64,000 nt of DNA from Siderastrea siderea (lineage: Eukaryota > Cnidaria > Anthozoa > Scleractinia > Rhizangiidae): NCBI GenBank assembly GCA_964030785.1, contig OZ034972.1:19195683-19259682 (forward strand), in the 5' to 3' direction. Each line of letters opens with the position of its first letter. Within the stretch, counting starts at the first letter, position 1. Made by a program: the position numbers and the translations under genes. Shown one piece after another: positions 53,242 to 64,000 of this stretch. A model generated the notes under the pieces. It did no database searches and was not told the DNA's origin. It was given only the letters and a program-made list of their open reading frames with translations.

Positions 53242-53728
53242 CGTGTTTCACAGGGTCCAGAGGAGCGAAGTTCGAGCAGAACGTTTAGTTTTCCTTGCGA
53301 AAGACAACCGACATAATTTGCTGCGAACTTGCGTTACTCGCGTTACCTATATCAGTTACCGCAGGTCAAATTACTGTGGGCTCTTAGGATCACTGAGATC
53401 GACTTACACGTGCCTCGTTCGGAAAGCTTCGCTTTCCGAAAAAACGCCGTTGCCCTTCGGGCAACGTGTTAGGCGACCGAGGAAGAATGGTCTGCGGTTA
53501 ATAGCAAATTTCAATATGGCCAACGATGGCGTACCAAGCGGGCGCAAAGATCGAGATCGAGAAATACAGCCTATGGAACGAGAAGAAAGCTGTTCAAATT
53601 GGATTCACAAAGGTTGCATTGGGCAAATTTATTGATCAAAATGACGAGGTTATGTATCTTACAAGGTAACATGTACGAAGGATAATTCTTGCGTACAAAT
53701 GTAACTCCTCTGGACCCTGTGCGTGTTT
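53242..53728. mobile_element. 473-bp transposon with perfect 17-bp inverted ends and 7-bp target duplication
   Basis: The body 53249-53721 starts CACAGGGTCCAGAGGAG and ends with its exact complement. CGTGTTT flanks both sides (53242-53248, 53722-53728). Internal short hairpins (TTCGGAAAGCTTCGCTTTCC, GTTGCCCTTCGGGCAAC) are conspicuous. The 393-bp frame it contains has no recognisable domain. A 7-bp duplication does not fit the common MITE classes (hAT gives 8, Mutator 9), so the family is open. Confidence 0.75.
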
Positions 53729-54112
53729 ACGGGCTAGTTGAGTGTCAACGTGATCTCTTTCTCGCTCTCTTCTCAGCTCTCTTCTATTTCCCTTGGCTGT
53801 ACTTCCTTTAGATGATGATACAGATAAGATACGTCATACACGCCTTTTCAATACTGAACCAGAGACTAGGAATGAGCGTATTCTTTTCACAGATCCTCGA
53901 TTTTCTCATAAGGTCATCGAGCCCACGGGTAAATTAACTGCTGGAAAAACGCAAGAGTGGGCGCCAGATGAAGACTTGCGGCGAACCCGCTTGCGGTTTG
54001 TGTTTTGTTTACATTACGTCGTCTTTTTATTACTTAGAACAATAACTATAACGAACAGCAAATTTTCACAAATCAGGCGGTTCATTCCAGTTTCCTATAG
54101 TGTTCATTCTTG

Positions 54113-54352
54113 TTATTGCATCTTTTCCTCACCCACAGGCCATAACCTGAAGTGAAGGCTCCTTTTCCCACAGTTGTTCCGACATTTTTCTACCTCGTCC
54201 GTGCACGCTTCGCAAGCTTGAAAACCTTGACACTGGCTATCACACTGCGTGTACAAGTCGTGGCAGGTCTGCACACAGTCATTTGCGGAGCTTAAGCTAA
54301 CAGTTGCCATTAAACAGAACGTGATTACAAGTACAACTGACCAGAGCTTCAT
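54113..54352 (-). CDS. Small secreted cysteine-rich peptide
   Basis: The 79-residue product starts at the ATG at 54352, which directly follows a splice acceptor (CATTTCAG|ATG), so a noncoding 5' exon lies further right. In-frame codons upstream to 54400 belong to that intron. The first 22-24 residues (MKLWSVVLVITFCLMATVSL, then SSA) are a clear signal peptide. The mature part begins NDCVQTCHDLYTQCDSQCQG and holds eight Cys in the pattern CX3CX6CX3CX5CX2CX6CX3C, which suits a disulfide-stapled helical hairpin. A Gly-Lys-Arg directly after the last Cys could be a processing or amidation site, leaving a 15-residue tail. The function is unknown: secreted signal, matrix component, antimicrobial and venom-type roles are all possible, and I see no basis to choose. 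Confidence 0.65.
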   Translation of the reverse strand: MKLWSVVLVITFCLMATVSLSSANDCVQTCHDLYTQCDSQCQGFQACEACTDEVEKCRNNCGKRSLHFRLWPVGEEKMQ

Positions 54353-54400
54353 CTGAAATGAAAACGTGTAAAGATTAAAAATTTTCGTACTTTTTCCCAT

Positions 54401-55208
54401 GTGAGGCCCCAGCCTGGTCAGTCTAGTCCCTGTAGACCTGTAGATTCTGGAGAGAATTCAGCTAGTCATCATAGTACGTGAATTTTGTTGGAAAACCTGT
54501 ATGACCATTTTTACCCCCTTGAAGGGTCCACCAAATCACAATTGTATTTGGTAAGCCACTTGCCCTCAACAGAACAACACGTTAAACTCAAACGTTTTGT
54601 TGTGGGTGGCCTAATTAAAAAACATCATAACACAATTGCTTTACATCTACATATATTTGGCTATCGAGCAGTTATGAAGTCTAAGGGACTTATTTTTCTG
54701 TAGCTTGTGCACGTCAGCAATATGTCCATACTCTTAACCTGGAAGATTTGCGAAAATGATTTATTTATAGACGACCTTTTTTAATCATTCGTTACGGATT
54801 TTGCAGTTTTACAATCCAGATTTGGGTGGCGTTTTGTCGAAACTTCAGAATTGCATAAAAAACGGAAACCATATATTTCGTAGCTTTCACGACTGCGCTA
54901 TCCAAATGAGCTAGCTTATTCTATTGGCTCCTATAGCTGTCGTCCCCACTAACATCCCGTTATTGAGTTTTGGTGCTGATCAAGAGGATCGCGGACTCCA
55001 AGGACGAGAAATGATGTACACAGAGAGGTGAAGAGTTGTCAGCAGCTGAAGGCAACTGAAATGATTCAATTATACTACCCTCAAAACTTTGTAGAAGACA
55101 CGAATGTGGAATTGATTATTAGTTTTGAGTTTGATGTATAATTTGAGGCGCAATAACCCAGCTTTGCAATATTCACGTCTACGGAATAAATGAGATTTAT
55201 ATTGATCG
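54401..55208. other. Intergenic, nothing supported
   Basis: This should hold the first exon and promoter of the Cys-rich peptide gene. No defined site, repeat or coding region is recognisable. Confidence 0.3.
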
Positions 55209-56010
55209 TAAGGGACCGTTCATTTTTTATGAGGTAGCGGGGGCTGGTGGGATTTGAGGGGGGCCATGTAAAAAAATATGGCTTCAAAGGGGGGGGACCA
55301 GGCAAAAAAATATGGTGTGTAAAGCGGGGGTCACCAAAAAAATTGCCTTTCAGTTTAGTAGTGACAGCCTTCTGTAATAATGCAAACATCAGTGCCAGAG
55401 GGCCAAAAATAGCGTTTCTAAGGTTCTGAAAATTCAAATTTTCCCGGGGGAGAATGCCCCCGGACCCCCCTACTTCGTTATACACCCAACGGCTACTCTA
55501 CCCCACGAACTGTTTCATAACAAAATACAGCCAGGGTAATGTCAGCTCTTTTTTGCCCTCTGCTAGTCTGATTCTTAAACAACTGAACAACTGATAATAA
55601 TGTCCAAAATAATGCTTTAAACCGGTATGACTTGTCTGTTTATGTACTTCAGAATGCAGCAAATTGCATTAGAGCTCTCTAAATTTTCGAAATTTTCCAG
55701 GGGAAGATACTTCTCGAACCCTACCAGAAAATTACCTTTAGTGCTTGTCTGAATAAAGACATTTACTCCTGCAGGACTTGAGTGTTAAAATTGACTGTTA
55801 AATTTTCAGCTTGATAAGTTTTAGATTTACTTTATCCCTTTTTTCTTTCTTTTTTTTTGGGGGGGGGGGGTCATCTCAAATATTTAGGACTAAAAGGGGG
55901 GGGCCAGGTAAAAAAATTCTAATCTAGAGGGGGGGTCATTACATTTTACAGGTACTACCCAGTAAATCCCACCAGCCCCCCCTACCCCATAAAAAATGAA
56001 CGGTCCCTAA
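55209..56010. mobile_element. 796-bp TAA-flanked element (PIF/Harbinger type) with G-rich arms
   Basis: The body 55212-56007 starts GGGACCGTTCATTTTTTATG and ends with its exact complement. TAA is duplicated at 55209-55211 and 56008-56010. Arms continue through GGCTGGTGGGATTT with G8-G10 runs alternating with CAGGTAAAAAAAT-like blocks. No transposase gene is present. Confidence 0.75.
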
Positions 56011-56486
56011 CTGACGCAAAGTAAGTTGTTGCAGAAACTGAACTCCTTACGGACGCGGTGTTAATCCAAATATTAATGACAGTTTTCTGACATTTTTCCT
56101 TGGTGATATTTTTCGATTAGGAAATTAAATCGGCCGGGAAATTAACCAAAGGTTTTTAGACAGTGTAATTGCATCACATTGTCTTTGATTGCTGATGCAC
56201 CGGCAAGAAAACATGGAGGATACACATTAGTGGAAAAAATTACAAAAAACCACTTCTCTTGATTTGTAGTACAGAAGATGGTGAAAGGCGCCTAAAGGAA
56301 AACCTTGTCATAACAAAGGTCGACTTTATGCGAAAAGCTAAAAAGCCCCAAGCGTTACAGCTGGTTTGTAAAATCGGCCGGTAAATTAACCAAAAGTCGT
56401 TAGACAGTGTAAGAGTGAATCAAGTTGTCTTTGAATGCTGAACCACTGGCAAAAAAAACATGCACATCAGTGGGAAAAATCAGAAG

Positions 56487-56775
56487 CGTAGAGCTTTACG
56501 ATCTAGTGAAAATCAAACAATGGCAGCGTCGTAGGCAGCGTTTCCTATTGCGCTTACGCTTCCAGCGTCGTTTACGGTCTTGTGAAAACCAGTTTGTCGG
56601 AGTCGTAAGCAGAAGCGGAAGAATAAACCAATCACAGAGCCTGAGGACAAGCCCTATGATTGGTTTATTCTTTCGCTTCTGCTTACGACTCCGACAATCT
56701 GGTTTTCACTAGATCGTAAGCGCTCTTACGACTCCTTTTACGACTCTAACTCGACTCAGTCGCTAGTGAAAACAA
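56487..56775. mobile_element. Foldback MITE with GTCGTAAGC motifs
   Basis: A strong inner palindrome pairs AACCAGTTTGTCGGAGTCGT...ATAAACCAATCA (56587-56633) with TGATTGGTTTATTC...ACGACTCCGACAATCTGGTT (56657-56703). Outer arms carry CTAGTGAAAA near 56502 and 56763 and TACGATCTAGTG/CACTAGATCGTA. Repeated CGTAAGC/TTACGACT motifs suggest multiplied subterminal sites. Confidence 0.65.
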
Positions 56776-59700
56776 TTTTTTTAGTAACTTGTCTGGCGCT
56801 ACTTGAACTTGATTTGCATTACTAATTTCTTATGTTTAAAAAATATATAACATTTGTAATATTAATGTTTTGTGTATTAAGTGAAATGACAACATCTACT
56901 TTTCTCGAGAACATTTGAGAAATGACATGCTTTAATGAAATTTGCTTGCCGTTGAATTTAAGCAAAGTGCGAGTTAACAACTACTCGACCGTTGGGCCTG
57001 CAGAATAATCAAAGATTTACTAAATCAAATATTGACTTCTAAAATGTGAAAACTTCAAAAGGATCGTTTGGAGTCGGTTAAGTAAAAACCATAAATGTAA
57101 AGCTGGCTTAAAGTAATTAATAATCTGACGACGTCTGTCATTCACTACCCTCAGTGCTTTCTGCGTACCCTGCAGGAATTTACTGCCATTTCTCGCTTAA
57201 ATTCAGCTGTATAGTTCTTGAATTTCCATTTTCCATCGCGACCCTCTTTTTTTTCTAGGAGAAATTCGTATTCAGGTGTACTTTTTCTGCTAGTATATCA
57301 GTCAGCCGACATTTTCTTAGCTTTAAATTCGTATACTATTAGCAAGAAACTGAAAGTTCACTTTGTAAGTGATGGAAAATCTTTGAGTTTGAAATTGGGG
57401 GTCAGCTCGGTTTCTTTAAGATAAAACGGACAAATCTTTTATAAAAGGTGACATTTTTTCATTCTGTGCTGGAGTATAATATTTATGAAAAAGTTCGTTA
57501 CACTATAAAATAAGGATTCTGATTCATTGATACCAAAATTGGAGTAAGTTTCATTGAAACTTCAGCACTTTTCCAATGTTAAAAATGTGGTTGGGAAAAT
57601 AGATGACACGAATTTCGACATCCTGTCTTAAAAATAACGAAATCCAAAACAGCAATGGGCCGCAGTTATACTGCAGCTTTTAAAAGATGATGACCTGTCA
57701 GAGAATAAAGTGTTGAAATATTGTTTGTGTGCCGTCGTTATAGCCAGAGGCTTAAGGAATATTCATGGATTGGTTTTTACTGTATAAAAACAAAATCCAA
57801 GATGTATAAAAACAAAATCCAAGAATGCTTTGTAGAACTGACAGTGATAGATTCAGTTTTGATTGATACAGTTTAAAGAATAAGGTTACTCACTCAACCC
57901 AACATAGAAATTGTTGAATAGCGATCGGTAATTAAGAAGACGGAAAGTTGTTCGGTCAAGTTGCAAGCGCAAATTATACAATACAAGAGCTGTGAATTAT
58001 TGGCGTAAATACCGAAGATCTCAGATGATTCAAACTGTCAGAGACAAAGTTTACTCACCATAAAAGATTAATGGTTTCAATGTGTTAATTTTCGTGATAT
58101 TGCTTCAGTTCCTCCTCCTGCAGCAAGGAAAAAGCTCGGAACTATTATGTTATGGCTAGTGTTGTCTTGAATGTTACTCTGAAAAGGGCAGGGACCAAAA
58201 AGGGCGTTACAACATAGCGTCTTTTGTCGGGTCTCCCCCTTTATAGAGAATTTTCTATTAAGAGTGGGTTTATAATTGCTCTTTTGAACAAAGCCCCCAC
58301 GAAATAATTAACATCGAAGATGACACTTTCTATTCAACAGCGGACTTTAACACATAAAATGACGGAAATAAAGATCTTTGCGCACGGATAAGGAGAAAAC
58401 TACATGATAGATTTAATAATCAGAGAACCCGGTTATCGCTGACTAAGATGACATTAAGATTGTCTCTAAGAAAGAACATTTCAACCAAGTTTAACAAATT
58501 ATTTCAAAATATTACTTTCTTGATAGAAATTTTTGCATATTTTAATATACTAAGCGAGTTTGCGCGATTCATATCCTTTTTGATAAACAAATGTTTAATT
58601 GTGTGCTCAGTTCTCTTTGGATCGCCATAAACATAACAAAAGGCCTTCTCTTCGTAATTGTCGGGAATATAACTCACCTGACAGCTTACTTCGTAAAAAT
58701 CATACTTAGAGGATAAAATGCAATCTGTTTCGCCTTTTTGCCGAGGAGATTATGGTAGTGATTATGCCAAACTTGTGCATATAATGCCCGGGATATAATG
58801 CATTTTATGTATTGGGCGCTCGCCTGTATTCAAGAAAATCTTGAGAACTTTTCATGCTCAGTAAAAAGATGAATAAGGGAGATTAAATTTGTTTAGCTCC
58901 TTTCGTGTTACATCCATTTGCGTGCCGAATCTATAAGCAGTTTTTAGTGTAAATTATTAATCAGCTTGAAGACAATGTGTATGTGGCCGGGAATTTCGTG
59001 CTAAAATTTACGACAACACGTATTATCCTGGTAATTGAGTGGGTGGAGAGAAAGTCGTGTTTATCAAAGATTCGGAATGTCGGCGTATTCTTCCTATTCG
59101 TTTGCAACTCTCGATGATTAATTATGAACACTTTTTATATATTTTCAGTGATTTAATAAAATGAATTAATCTATATATCGTCATACGTTGTGTTTGTTCA
59201 TCTATCGAACCTTAAAGCTGACTGTCTCGGCAGTTTTCTCAATGTCAAAGAGTGCTTGAAACACGATTGCCTTCTTTGAGTGAGAAAAACGTTTTTCAGT
59301 ATTACGAACGTATCGCTTTAACTAGTTGCACTTTCTAATTTGAAGGAATGAGGTATGATACAGAAACGGCTAATATACGTAGAATCGTGCACACATTATA
59401 ACTGAGTGTTCGTAGTGTTGTGAGCAACGAGAAGGAGCTGTCAAATCGTTTCCTTCTTCGAGTTCCTTTAAACACTTTAGTAAACACAATTATCTAAAAG
59501 CAAATATCGTTGTTTGAAGTCACCCCAATTTAACATCCAACGTAGTTTAGTTTAATTAATTTTGTTTTACTTTAGTTTTGCTCTGCTTGCATTTCCAATG
59601 TGAAATGAGTAATATGTTTCTCAGTGAAAGGTAATTCTCAGTTTTTGCGATACACAAGGCTCTATTTGGGGCTTAAAAGCAGATATACATTGGGTTCGGT

Positions 59701-60820
59701 ATGTCTTACAACGTCAGGCTTGAGTTTTATTTCCGAAAAAAAACCGTAAAAGTCAACTGCGAATACCAACTGATCAAATAATTCATTTAAATGAGTACAC
59801 TCTTGCTTTGTTTCATTTTTTTTGGTTCTTCGATAAAGGAAGTCGCATAATTAACATTGAGTTTCCTTCGGTAGAAAACTGAAAGCAGGCGAATATTACC
59901 TAGTGTTTGATTTTGATGTTTAATTAGGAGAATTCGAAATTATGTACCTTTTGAAACTGTTTTTTTTTTCAAATTGCAGCTTAAAATTATTGCCCTCGCT
60001 TGGTAAAGAGGGGCCACAGCAACCCATGAGAAAACTAAAAGCAGGATATCTTGTCTTTTCACACATATCTGACTATTGTCTTGGTTGGTTTTACTACTAA
60101 GTGTACATTAGCCGAATAAAACTTCCAATTGGTATTTTTTACGCCGTTATCAGGAAGGATATCTAATAGCTGTAATTTCGGCCAAATTGTAGCATGAATT
60201 TACTAAGGTTACCAAATACATTCTTAAGATAAGAACTTCTAGCAAGCCGTTATGCGTGTTTTGCTCTGGCTTTCAGCTGATTTGTTTACGCAGTCGTGCA
60301 GACTCCAGGGCACCTGTTTACTCTGACAAGCTCATTATCAGATCCTGTCGATCCCCAACGTTTCATCTCAGTAGGACTTAAATGTACCATTTTTAGCTAG
60401 GGAAAGTATTTTATGGAACAAACCGGAGAACGGTAGGAATATTTAATTAGAGGCGAAAACATCTAGGGAACAATATTTAAAATTTCGGGAACAAAAATCT
60501 CGGGAACAAAATTTAAAATGTTCGTGATAACAAAAGCGTCTGTTTATAGTGTTTTCCTAGTGGGCATAAAACGTGATTCGTGTCTCGATTCCTATTTGAT
60601 AACTGTGATCCTAAATTTGCAAGGTACAACTTCGTTCTCCTCCACTTACTTTTGGCTTATTTACAAGTCCAATTTGGAATGCTACACTATAATACATGTA
60701 ATACTTCTTTCTTGGCTAAAGTTTCAATGGGAAGTTCATTCTAATAAAAAAAAAAGTGAACATAAATAATAAGTCCAAGACATTTAAGTATTTTGTCCAA
60801 CATCCGGTGACAACAGTTTT
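56776..60820. other. Gene-poor AT-rich DNA with one short tandem repeat
   Basis: No gene or transposon is supported. A 22-bp unit (TGTATAAAAACAAAATCCAA then GA) is exactly duplicated in tandem at 57781-57824. Short open frames here have no recognisable content. Confidence 0.4.
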
Positions 60821-60821
60821 T

Positions 60822-61299
60822 ACTAAGGCCAAGTTTACACTCCAGCAAACCGGATTCGTTTTCGTGTTCATACACACGTAGTAGTTTTTCCCGATATAAG
60901 ACCTTACAGTACCATAGAAAATAATTTTGACTATATTTAGTTGGTTGACGAACTGGATCGCCGACTGCGTGACGAATATAAGTTTGTTGTTGATTCTTAA
61001 TCTACTTCCGACCTTTGTATTTTTTGTTCTCAGTGGAAGAAATATGAGCGAAAGAAGTGTCCCTCTACTTTGCCTCATTTACTCTTTTTGTCAGAATCTG
61101 AACAATATTTTTCACATTTCAGTCAACGATCTCTGAAAAGCAGTCAACTATCTCCGGATTCGTAGTGTAATGTAAACTATTAGGAATTCGAAAACCCTTT
61201 AATGTAAACACTTGACGCATCCGAACACCTAAGATGTGGTGAATACGGAAACTTTTACGAATCCGGATAGTACTCCTCTAGGGCAAACTTAGCCTAAGT
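60822..61299. mobile_element. Probable old MITE
   Basis: ACTAAGGCCAAGTTTACACT at the left is imperfectly mirrored by GGGCAAACTTAGCCTAAGT at the right. Just inside, CCGGATTCGT is mirrored by ACGAATCCGG. Similarity is limited to about 45 bp per arm. Confidence 0.45.
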
Positions 61300-64000
61300 G
61301 GTTTACAAATGATATTCTGCATGGAGAAAGTCAGTGACAGTTAATTTTGGAAACAGTCACGCACACAGATGCGGCGAAATAGAAGAGGTGTGGATTACAT
61401 TTCATTAAGTGAGAACACAAAAATGGTTTTACATATATCAGATAACTTTGGTTTGTGTTCTTTTGACTGCAGCTGTTTCCTTTTCTCCATTGATAAGGCA
61501 CCAGTTTAATAATGTTAGATCCTTTACTGGCATATTTTAATATGATCTGAGATAAATCAATTTAACTCGTGAGATATTTGCCTGTGTAATTGGGACTGAA
61601 CATTTCTCTGTTTGCATTGAAAAGACCATGGCTGTAATTATTTTTTTTGATAAAAGCTCTTTTTTGTACGTTATCAGGAGCCCATGACATCCTGACGTTA
61701 TACATAGAGACTAAAGTGGTTGAGTTGGCCTACTTTTCTGAGCGTCTATTTTCCTCTTCAAAACGGGTCCCCAGCGAATCATGGGAGTTGAAAACCTTAA
61801 AAAAAAATTTGGCTATCTCATTTGCAAAAAAATTTCTCAATACGACTGCCACGATGCACTGCAGGCGTGTTTTTGTTGAGGGATCTAATAACTGGCATTT
61901 TTACAGTAACAGTTAACTTTGGATGAATTTTGCCGGGTAAGTCCACCAATAGAAAAACTATAGAGGCGTCGAAAAATTGACCTCCCGTTTCAAAATAACA
62001 ATTTTCGCTGAATTGCTCAAAATTCAGTGAAATTTTCCTGATTAACAACAGGCAACCCAAGCTCACGAGAGGAGACTCTTTAGGATCCCAGCAGCGAAAA
62101 CGGCGTTTTGCTAAATTCTTAGATGAGCAAGACCAGCGACAAACCTTCGTATTATCGTACTACTTAACTTTCGTTGACTTTTGAATGGACTTGCAGATCC
62201 TTGCATTAACTTGCGATGAACTGCGTTCATAATTAGAACGGAAGCTGGCACAAGCGTTTCTCCTATCATGCTAGTCACCGAACATTGGAACAGAGATTTG
62301 GCCATCGAGTGTGCGACCTGGCAGAGCTCGAAACCTAGTCTTAATTCAGACACCCCTAAAGGCTTTTTCCCCTTTTCTGCCGAAAATGGCAAAAAGTCTA
62401 TACCCAGTTTCCCCGGAGAGTAGTCAATAAAGTTCCGTAAGGGGAGGCCCTCTTATGCTCTTTAAAATCAGAGCACACAAAAAGCAGAACCAGACTCTTA
62501 GTCATGTTAATCGATATTTTAAAGGCTGATTTATTAAATTTTCCGGTGAAGACAAGACACTAGCAAAAAGGAAAACATCAATTTCTAACATATTTGTCAG
62601 TCAACTGAACTCAATTCGTAGAATGTCAAAATTTAGGGAAGTGACAATCGTAAAATTGTTCAAATATGAGGTATCAAATTGAATCCAATATAAGAATGTC
62701 GAGCATCGTGCTTGGTGGAAAATGATCAAGGACGAAAATTCGATAGGAAAAGATGCAGTCGCCTAATGTACAAATGCAGTAAACTGGTAAAATATCTTCT
62801 CCGAAAGCCTTAGTTTCCTCAGACGGTCAGTCCCGAAGAGCAATAAGGGGGAGACTAACGCTCGATAACAAAGTGTTTACGCATGTAATTTACGCAACGA
62901 AAATACTACAGTGCTGAAATGTCACCTCGTTTTTTTGCGTAAAAAATTGCAATATCCTTTGTTTTCAGATGGAAAAAATTTCGTTTTGGGTAAAAAGCTG
63001 ACAGCTAGGTTTGTTGGAAAGGAAATAGCGGTTTGTAAACTCTAAAAGTTTGCAGATGCAAATTGCATGAGTGTGAGTGTGAGCATCAATCCAACAATGA
63101 AAAAGCTGTGTTTATGTGCTATGTCGAACAGTTAATTAGTAATTATGATGGCAAATGAATGAATGAATGAACGAACGAATAATAAAGAAGCCAAAATTGA
63201 GACCGGGTATCTCACAAACCTCCGTCAAGCTATAACACCCTCATATATTCATGTTCTGGTTTGTATACATAAAATTAAGCTTCCCTTAAAGAAACTGTAG
63301 CAAAAGTAACTGCCAATAAAATATCCTTTTTTAAATTTTTTTTCTGAAGCATCTCAGCGGTCCGGAATCCTAAATCCTTGAATCTGATTGGCTAATGACG
63401 CGTGCTGCGGCGGTCCGGATTCTCCCATCCGGACACGGCGTACGGACCGCTCCAATCTGTGGGAAAACTTAAAGTGAAAATTGGATTTTTCTTCTTAAAA
63501 TGGAACTTTTCTCTCACTAACCGTTGTAAAGTGAAAGGAAAAATCAGCAATGGAATAAAAGGCCTGGTTATTCTCCGAAAAAGGGTGAGTATTCCTGTGT
63601 TTTTACTGGCTTGCTTTTTTCGAGTTGTAGTTTTCTTATTGACACGTCATTTGATTTAACATGGGTTAACTGCAAGTTAGTCTTTTGACCTCCGTTTCAA
63701 GGTTGAAATTTTGTTTTTCCTTGGAGATGTCTTTTCTAATCTTGTCCCATTTAGCTTCCTTCAAGACAATATGATTATTAATGATTGTTAGCTTCAAACA
63801 AAAACCCTCGCAACGCTGTATCTTTGACAAGAACTGCTGCATGTCAAGTTTTTACAGTTTAGTGTTCCCAAAGTATCGATTTGCGAAATCTTGACCAAGA
63901 ACGAACAAAAATGTTTAAAACCTGACACTATAATATGCAGCGGAGTTTGTGGGGTGTAAGCCTTAGTTTTCACTAAAAGTCTTCCTTGTTTTAAAGATCT
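61300..64000. other. Gene-poor DNA to the window end
   Basis: No gene is supported. A short GAAT/GAAC tetranucleotide run lies at 63156-63180, and a GGTCCGGATTCTCCCATCCG...GTACGGACC inverted motif at 63410-63450. Confidence 0.35.

Noticed and set aside
53793..54155. Possible exon beginning after a strong acceptor-like tract at about 53811 (DDDTDKIRHTRLFNTEPETR)
   Set aside because: The pyrimidine tract and AG are attractive and the peptide is not low-complexity, but there is no convincing donor, no family match and no partner exon.

Overview
The window is eukaryotic and animal. It has multi-exon genes with GT-AG introns, isolated nuclear tRNA genes, AT-rich intergenic DNA and a very dense load of small inverted-repeat DNA transposons. 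An SH2D4-type adaptor, a cluster of intronless VIAAT-like transporters and a Crypton-type tyrosine recombinase together suggest an early-branching marine invertebrate. A cnidarian, most likely a stony coral or sea anemone, fits best. That assignment is inference from gene content; no marker gene proves it.

Layout. 1-6.1 kb: TTAA-flanked repeat, an array of GATCCTAYA motifs, and a three-level nest of transposons. 6.3-14.1 kb (+): SH2D4A/B-like SH2 adaptor in seven coding exons, whose introns hold several MITEs, including two abutting TTA-flanked ones. 16.9-27.0 kb: three single-exon VIAAT (SLC32)-like transporter genes (-, +, -); the second and third form an inverted pair that is nearly identical in the core and diverged at both ends. 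Among and after them lie tRNA-Arg(CCT), tRNA-Gly(TCC) and tRNA-Ser(CGA), and an orphan coiled-coil ORF (29.4-30.1 kb). 32.9-39.8 kb: a run of foldback elements, including a nearly perfect 291-bp palindrome. 39.78-42.87 kb: a decayed element with about 200-bp inverted repeats around a broken PIN/XPG-like nuclease gene with a Cys-rich C-terminus. 42.9-47.2 kb (-): an unrecognised Lys-rich ORF and an intact two-exon tyrosine recombinase. 47.6-56.8 kb: more repeats, a tRNA-derived pseudogene, and a small secreted Cys-rich peptide gene (54.1-54.4 kb, -). 57-64 kb: no supportable gene.

The host genes (SH2D4-like adaptor, transporters) have no evident functional link to each other. The strongest signals are the gene-conversion-like pattern in the transporter pair, the nested and abutting transposons that can be dated by their target duplications, and the inverted-repeat element carrying a nuclease gene. 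Coordinates of exons and repeat ends were read by eye; no alignment, folding or database search was run.
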